Below are positions 6,768 to 10,722 of a stretch of DNA of 10,722 nucleotides, piece after piece. Every line of letters starts with the position of its first letter. The first letter of the stretch is position 1. This stretch comes from DASYYE01 sp035946955 (GTDB lineage: Bacteria > Actinomycetota > Actinomycetes > Streptosporangiales > Streptosporangiaceae), in the NCBI GenBank assembly GCA_035946955.1, contig DASYYE010000389.1, positions 1 through 10,722 on the forward strand, in the 5' to 3' direction. A program made the position numbers and the translations under genes. Below the pieces are notes generated by a model. That model saw nothing but the letters and a program-made list of their open reading frames with translations, had not been told where the DNA came from and made no database searches.

Positions 6768-7433
6768 GTGAGCGAACCGTCTTGGCGCTATGGAGAGCAG
6801 CGCCGTGGGGGCCCGTCTCCGGCGCACCGCGAGCGCCAGGAGCGGGGGGCGCATGTGTCGGACACTTTTGCCCACCTGTACCGGACACCCGCCCGTGGCG
6901 CCCCGAACCAAGGAAGGGCTCGTCGGCCTGCTTCCCATTCAGACAGGCGCGCCGGTTACGGCGAGGCGGACGGCAGGCACATGCGCCACCTGTCACGTGG
7001 GTGGGGCACGCTTCCCGCCCGTTACGGTGTCCTCATCGTGACGGTAGGCGCGGCAGTGGGGGCGCTTGCCACGATCATCACAGCCAGCGAGCCAGGGCTT
7101 CTGCTCGGTGTGGTCCTGATGGTGGGGGCACTGGCGGGGGTACTCACGGTACGGCCGGAGGCTGCCTACCGGCTGGTGCCAGTGCCCGCCCTGGCGGGTT
7201 TCGCCGCGGCACTGCTGGCCGGCCTGGCGCATGACCGGGCCGTCGACACCTCCCGCACGGAACTGGCCCTCAACGCGGTCGGGTGGATGTCCGGTGGGTT
7301 CGTCGCGATGGCCGCTGCCACCAGCCTCACCATCGTGGTCGCGGCAGCCCGGCTCATCTGGCATGCCCGCCGCCAGCGGGTCATCGACGACGACTTCGCA
7401 CATGACGTTTGGAGTGGCCGGCCGGGCAGGTAG
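6768..7433 (+). CDS. DUF6542-like integral membrane protein
   Basis: The product is 221 residues. The first 80 are polar, rich in Arg, Gly and Ser and probably disordered and cytoplasmic. Four hydrophobic segments follow at about 86-106 (GVLIVTVGAAVGALATII), 110-129, 135-154 and 174-197. A charged tail follows (RRQRVIDDDFAHD). The first three helices, with the glycine-rich turn and a TVRPEAAYRLVPVPAL loop, resemble DUF6542, an actinobacterial membrane domain of unknown function. GTG 6768 is chosen because GGAG (6758-6761) lies 6 nt upstream; a longer frame opens at ATG 6717 but has no such site and enters the IS630 debris. TACTAT at 6751 looks like a -10 box but has no -35. The next gene begins 39 bp after its stop on the same strand, so co-transcription with the LCP gene is likely. 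No function can be assigned. Confidence 0.7.
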   Translation: MSEPSWRYGEQRRGGPSPAHRERQERGAHVSDTFAHLYRTPARGAPNQGRARRPASHSDRRAGYGEADGRHMRHLSRGWGTLPARYGVLIVTVGAAVGALATIITASEPGLLLGVVLMVGALAGVLTVRPEAAYRLVPVPALAGFAAALLAGLAHDRAVDTSRTELALNAVGWMSGGFVAMAAATSLTIVVAAARLIWHARRQRVIDDDFAHDVWSGRPGR

Positions 7434-7461
7434 CCTTCCGATTCGACGGTGACGGGGCATC

Positions 7462-7468
7462 GGAGGAG
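7462..7468 (+). promoter_or_regulatory. Ribosome binding site fixing the LCP start at ATG 7473
   Basis: GGAGGAG ends 4 nt before ATG 7473 (6 nt counted from GGAGG). An upstream in-frame GTG at 7449 would place this site inside the coding region and is less likely. Confidence 0.7.
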
Positions 7469-7472
7469 ATCC

Positions 7473-9053
7473 ATGTCCAAGGTCCAAAGCAGACTGCTTG
7501 GCAAGGCGGGATACGCCCTGGCCTGTATCACAGCCGCGGCTGTCCTGCTCGCGACCGGCTACGCGCACTACGTGAGCGGTAAGTTCGCGAGCTTCAGCAG
7601 TTCCAACGCGGCCTCTGGCGGCCCGACGGTCGGGGCGATGAACATCCTGGTGATGGGCCTGGAGAGCCGCACCGACTATAACGGCCATGTCCTGCCAGCA
7701 GGCATGCTCATGGCCATGCACGCCGGATCCCGCTATGCGGTGCAGAACCTGGGTGTAGGCGGACAGGCCACCAACACCATGATCCTCATCCACATCTTCG
7801 CGGGCGGAAAGCAGGCAACCGGCTTTTCGATCCCCCGTGACGACTGGGTCACGTTCCCCAAGGCATATGACGGCCAGTCGCAGGGAAAACTCGACCAGGC
7901 CTACGGCCTGGCCTGGGCGCAGAGCCTCAACAAGACCGCCAGTTCCCAGATGAGCCGGGACCAGCGCTACTTCCTTGCCAACGAGGCTGGCCAGGCGGCC
8001 ACCATCGCCTCTGTCGAGGCGGTGACGGGGCAGCACATCAACCACTTCGCCGAAGTGAACCTGGCGGGTTACTACGCGCTCGCCAAGGCATTCGGCGGGA
8101 TCGAAGTCTGCGTGAAGTCGTGGAACGGGGGCCAGAACCTCACCGATGTCAACTCCGGCGCTCACCTGCGCGCTGGCTACCAGCACCTCGACGCCGAGCA
8201 GGCATTGGCATTCGTACGGGAACGGGACAACCTGCCAAACGGTGACATCGACCGCACCCACCGCCAGCAGGCGGTCATCGACTACGTCGTCTGGAAACTC
8301 GAGCACCAGGGGATCCTGACCAGCCTGGGCCAGCTCGACAACCTGCTCACCGTAGCCAAGCAGTACATCATCACCGACTCGGGCCTCAACCTGGCTCAGC
8401 TCGCTGGCGAGATGAGCAGCCTGAGCGGCCAGAACCTCACCTTCAAGACACTGCCCATCCAGGGGTACCACACCTACGTCCTCGGCGGGATCTCCGAAGA
8501 CGCGAACATGATCGACATACCCGCGATCAAGGCCGAGGTGAAACAGGCTTTCTCCGCACCGCCAAGCGCCCCGAAACACAAGAAGCACAGGAAGCACAAG
8601 AAGCCACGGAGCTACCCCCTTTCGGGCACTACCGCTGACGTGTACAACGCGGGTTACCAAGCCGGGCTCGCCGGGCGGGTCTCAGCAGGGCTGACTGCCG
8701 CAGGCTTCCAGCAGGGTCAGGCCAGCAACTACTCCACCACCCAGTCCACAACCCAGGTGCTGTATGGGTCCGGTGCGGCGGCACAGGCCAACGCAGCCAA
8801 AGTCGCGGCCTTGTTCGGGGTCACCGCCCACGCGGGCAGTTCGGTGTCCGCCGGCCACATCGAGGTCATACTCGGGACCAGCGCGACACTGCCCAGCTTC
8901 AGCTCCCTGGGGTCTGCGTCCTCGTCGGGCGGCTCCGGGTCAGGGGCCAGCGGTTCCACCGGCTCGGGCGGAGCCGCATCGAACAGCTTCGACAGCCAGG
9001 GGGCGGTCTCGGTCAAGGCCAACGCTCCCTACGGCATCCCCTGCATCTACTGA
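7473..9053 (+). CDS. LytR-CpsA-Psr (LCP) family cell-wall glycopolymer transferase with LytR_C domain
   Basis: The product is 526 residues. A short basic N-terminus is followed by one membrane helix (about 12-33), so the rest lies outside the cell. The LCP catalytic domain spans about 56-278. It contains NILVMGLESR (57-66), a TNTMILIHI strand (100-108), SIPRDD (119-124), EVNLAGYYALAKAFGGIEVCV (194-214), LDAEQALAFVRERD (239-252) and GDIDRTHRQQAVID (257-270). The Asn in TNT, where many LCPs have Asp, is to my knowledge usual in the actinomycete subgroup with this NxNT pattern. A Lys/His/Arg-rich linker (368-379) leads to a LytR_C domain (about 387-468), then a Ser/Gly tail ending in APYGIPCIY. 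LCP proteins move glycopolymers from undecaprenyl-pyrophosphate carriers onto peptidoglycan; which polymer is unknown. It sits 39 bp after the DUF6542-like gene and just before uppP, whose enzyme recycles the released carrier. Confidence 0.92.
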   Translation: MSKVQSRLLGKAGYALACITAAAVLLATGYAHYVSGKFASFSSSNAASGGPTVGAMNILVMGLESRTDYNGHVLPAGMLMAMHAGSRYAVQNLGVGGQATNTMILIHIFAGGKQATGFSIPRDDWVTFPKAYDGQSQGKLDQAYGLAWAQSLNKTASSQMSRDQRYFLANEAGQAATIASVEAVTGQHINHFAEVNLAGYYALAKAFGGIEVCVKSWNGGQNLTDVNSGAHLRAGYQHLDAEQALAFVRERDNLPNGDIDRTHRQQAVIDYVVWKLEHQGILTSLGQLDNLLTVAKQYIITDSGLNLAQLAGEMSSLSGQNLTFKTLPIQGYHTYVLGGISEDANMIDIPAIKAEVKQAFSAPPSAPKHKKHRKHKKPRSYPLSGTTADVYNAGYQAGLAGRVSAGLTAAGFQQGQASNYSTTQSTTQVLYGSGAAAQANAAKVAALFGVTAHAGSSVSAGHIEVILGTSATLPSFSSLGSASSSGGSGSGASGSTGSGGAASNSFDSQGAVSVKANAPYGIPCIY

Positions 9054-9152
9054 GAGCGGCCCACCTGGGCGCTGGAACCGGGGCAGTGGCTCGTCAGCTA
9101 CCGCCCCGTGACCCACCGCCTCACCTCGGCATCGCTGGACGCCGTCAGCCAT

Positions 9153-9171
9153 TTCTACACATTATGTAGAA
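9153..9171. promoter_or_regulatory. Palindrome 1 of TTCTACA/TGTAGAA operator-like array
   Basis: TTCTACA (9153-9159) and TGTAGAA (9165-9171) are exact reverse complements around the 5-bp spacer CATTA. This is the first of three abutting palindromes upstream of uppP, with the same arms and spacer length as the core of palindrome 3. The binding protein is unknown. Confidence 0.7.
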
Positions 9172-9193
9172 CTTCTACACGAAGCGTAGAAGT
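9171..9193. promoter_or_regulatory. Palindrome 2 of the operator-like array
   Basis: ACTTCTAC (9171-9178) pairs exactly with GTAGAAGT (9186-9193) around a 7-bp spacer. It shares one base with each neighbouring palindrome, so the array is continuous. The centre lies about 20 bp from the centre of palindrome 1, close to two helical turns. Confidence 0.65.
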
Positions 9194-9221
9194 CATGTTC
9201 TACAGTTCATGTAGAACATGA
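9193..9221. promoter_or_regulatory. Palindrome 3, perfect 12-bp arms, operator-like
   Basis: TCATGTTCTACA (9193-9204) and TGTAGAACATGA (9210-9221) are perfect reverse complements around GTTCA, giving 12-bp arms. The inner 7 bp and 5-bp spacer match palindrome 1. Its centre is about 25 bp from that of palindrome 2. As RNA it would be a very stable hairpin, but no T-tract follows, so an operator is favoured over a terminator. The uppP start lies 85-110 bp downstream. Confidence 0.75.
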
Positions 9222-9330
9222 TGCGTGGGTGTGCAGAGCCACCTCACCCGCGACTCCCCAAGTCCTCCGGGCAGGCACCCCGGGCGCCCCGAACGAGATC
9301 TCGCGAGTGAAAGGCCTGGCATTGACACCA

Positions 9331-10722
9331 ATGATCTTGCTCCAGTCTGGCGCCCCGCTGGCGTCGGCTGCGCACGGCTGCTCGGCACACATCACCTACG
9401 CCGAGGCCGGCATCATTGGCCTCATCCAGGGCGTCACTGAGCTGTTCCCGATCTCTAGCCTGGGGCACAACGTGCTGCTCCCAGCCGTGGTCGGCGGCTG
9501 CTGGGCGCAGAACCTGAACGTGGCGGCCGCGCAGTCGCCCTACCTGGCGTTCATCGTGGGGCTGCATGTGGCCACCGCGATCGCGCTGATTATCTACTTC
9601 TGGCGGGACTGGGTCCGCCTCACCAAGGGCTTCTTCAGCTCTCTTGGGCAGCTGCTCCGGCCCGAGCCGGGCACCTCCCGGTGGGACCTGCGGCCCGACG
9701 AGCGGCTTGCCTGGCTGATCATCCTGGCCACCATCCCGGTAGGCCTGGCCGGCCTGGCGCTCGATCACGTGTTCCGGATGATCTTCGCCAAACCGGCCAC
9801 CGCCGCAGTGTTCCTGCTGATCAACGGCGTGATCCTGATCGCAGGGGAACGCTTCCGCCGACGCGCCTCCCTCGAGGCCGACGAACAGATCGCCGCCGAA
9901 CGGGAATACGCGGTCAGCTCCGCCCACGCAGGCCAGGGAGGGTACCGGGACGACTACCGGGACCAGGCACGGTTCCAGGACGAGCGGCAGTACCAGGGCC
10001 AAGGGCAGTACCGCGACGACCAGCAGTACCACCAGGGCCAGGGACGGTTCCAGGACGACCGGCAGTACCAGGGCCAGGGGCGGTTCCAAGACGAGCGGCA
10101 GTACCAGGGCCAAGGGCGGTTCCAGGACGACCGGCAGTACCAGGACCAGGGGCGGTTCCAAGACGACCGGCAGTACCAGGGCCAACGGCAGTACCGCGAC
10201 GACCAGGAGCAGTACCAGGGCCAGCGACGGTTCCAAGACGACCGGCAGTACCAGGGCCAGGCTCGGTTCGGGGACGACGACCGGTACTACCGGGACCAGG
10301 CACGCTACCCAGACGAGCGGCAGTACCGGGACGATCGCCGACAGTGGGATGACCAGGGGTACTACGGGGACGAGGACAGGCATCCCTCTGGTAGCCGGGA
10401 CAGGCGGGAGGAGGAGTTCAACGACGCAGTCGAGGCTGACGAGCGGCTGTCCGCTATGAGCACCTTCCAGGCAGTGCTGATCGGTTCCTCGCAGGTTCTC
10501 GCGCTGCTGGCCGGGATCAGCCGCGACGGGGTGGCCATGGTGGGGGGCATGGCCCGCGGCCTGTCCCGCGAAGACGCCGCCAGGTTCGCGTTCCTGCTCG
10601 CCACTCCCGTGATCCTGGCCGCCGGCGCCCTGAAGATCCCTGACCTGATGGGCCCGCTCGGCAACGGCATCCACGGCCAGATCCTGCTCGCCAGCGTCCT
10701 GTCCGGCGTCGGTTCTTACCTG
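9331..10722 (+). CDS. uppP: Undecaprenyl-diphosphate phosphatase UppP (BacA) with a large Q/D/R/Y repeat insertion; truncated at the right edge
   Basis: UppP is an integral membrane enzyme that dephosphorylates undecaprenyl-pyrophosphate to regenerate the lipid carrier for peptidoglycan and wall polymers. The 464 visible residues include the first active-site motif QGVTELFPISSLGH (33-46), helices at about 71-90, 127-147 and 156-172, and the second motif AGISRDGVAMVGGMARG (394-410) followed by RFAFLLATPVILAAG (418-432). The segment where a short charged loop is expected instead holds about 160 residues (roughly 201-360) of 12-residue repeats near RFQDDRQYQGQG. Flanking ERFRRR puts it in the cytoplasm by the positive-inside rule. 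The frame is unbroken, so this is not a pseudogene. The usual full length is about 270-290 residues. The start is uncertain: ATG 9331 is used, GTG 9307 (weak GAGA upstream) is an alternative, and neither has a strong ribosome binding site. It follows the LCP gene by 277 bp containing the palindrome array. Confidence 0.9.
   Translation, partial: MILLQSGAPLASAAHGCSAHITYAEAGIIGLIQGVTELFPISSLGHNVLLPAVVGGCWAQNLNVAAAQSPYLAFIVGLHVATAIALIIYFWRDWVRLTKGFFSSLGQLLRPEPGTSRWDLRPDERLAWLIILATIPVGLAGLALDHVFRMIFAKPATAAVFLLINGVILIAGERFRRRASLEADEQIAAEREYAVSSAHAGQGGYRDDYRDQARFQDERQYQGQGQYRDDQQYHQGQGRFQDDRQYQGQGRFQDERQYQGQGRFQDDRQYQDQGRFQDDRQYQGQRQYRDDQEQYQGQRRFQDDRQYQGQARFGDDDRYYRDQARYPDERQYRDDRRQWDDQGYYGDEDRHPSGSRDRREEEFNDAVEADERLSAMSTFQAVLIGSSQVLALLAGISRDGVAMVGGMARGLSREDAARFAFLLATPVILAAGALKIPDLMGPLGNGIHGQILLASVLSGVGSYL
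9931..10410 (+). repeat. Imperfect 36-bp coding tandem repeat inside uppP
   Basis: About ten units encode variants of RFQDDRQYQGQG, with some units reading QYRDDQQYHQGQG or QYRDDQEQYQGQR and the last ones degenerating to RYPDERQYRDD. At DNA level, units differ by CAA/CAG, GAC/GAG and GGG/GGC/GGA changes that mostly keep or only mildly change the residue. The frame stays open throughout. Confidence 0.85.

Noticed and set aside
6993..8660. 555-codon minus-strand open frame across the DUF6542-like and LCP genes
   Set aside because: It spans two well-supported + strand genes and the gap between them, and has no domain.
9193..9221. Intrinsic terminator for the LCP gene
   Set aside because: The hairpin would be strong but no T-run follows, it lies 140 bp after the stop, and it belongs to a series of three related palindromes, which suits an operator better.
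9322..9327. TTGACA resembling a -35 box near the uppP start
   Set aside because: No -10-like hexamer occurs 16-18 bp downstream, and it lies at or inside the probable coding start of uppP.
9961..10340. CRISPR array as an explanation for the regular 36-bp repeats
   Set aside because: The units are directly adjacent with no spacers and encode an open frame continuous with UppP.
9681..10352. 223-codon + strand frame rich in Pro/Gly/Arg repeats
   Set aside because: It is an out-of-frame reading of the same uppP repeat, with no start signal.
9244..10674. 476-codon minus-strand frame with LALVLPVVLEP repeats opposite uppP
   Set aside because: The hydrophobic repeats are simply the antisense reading of the 36-bp repeat in uppP. 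The UppP frame carries both family motif regions.

Overview
The window is GC-rich, with GTG starts, strong GGAGG-type ribosome binding sites and long shadow frames opposite the genes. This is typical of a filamentous, high-GC actinomycete (Streptomyces/Streptosporangiales-like). The protein families agree: XRE/NB-ARC/TPR regulators, a DUF6542-like membrane protein, an LCP protein with a LytR_C domain, and an actinobacterial-style UppP. The genus cannot be fixed from this sequence.

Left part (1-3300). The 3' end of a TPR-rich gene enters from the left on the + strand. It converges, 15 bp apart, on a long minus-strand gene for an XRE-HTH / NB-ARC (STAND ATPase) / TPR regulator. That regulator has a plausible start at a GTG (3178) behind GAGGAG, and a recognisable promoter (TTGGCA-17-TACTCT) overlapped by a small palindrome.

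Middle (about 3300-6800). About 0.9 kb without a convincing gene holds a weak 45-codon ORF, a nested inverted repeat and a 12-bp tandem duplication. A complete SNF2-family helicase follows on the + strand. Tail-to-tail with it lies an overlooked 53-codon minus-strand gene. Beside that is the internally deleted, frameshifted remnant of an IS630-type transposase, so this spot has been visited by mobile DNA.

Right part (6768-10722). Three + strand genes concern the cell envelope. The first is a four-helix DUF6542-like membrane protein. The second is an LCP (LytR-CpsA-Psr) protein, a family that transfers glycopolymers from undecaprenyl-phosphate carriers to peptidoglycan. The third is UppP/BacA, undecaprenyl-pyrophosphate phosphatase, which regenerates the same carrier; it runs off the right edge.

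Two things stand out. (1) UppP is split by a roughly 160-residue low-complexity insertion of about ten 12-residue Q/D/R/Y repeats, located between its two conserved active-site halves. (2) The LCP-uppP gap carries three abutting palindromes built on TTCTACA/TGTAGAA (9153-9221), one with perfect 12-bp arms, which look like an operator array. Together they suggest a specially regulated carrier-recycling enzyme with a disordered cytoplasmic scaffold. The insertion and the palindromes are read directly; their function is inference.
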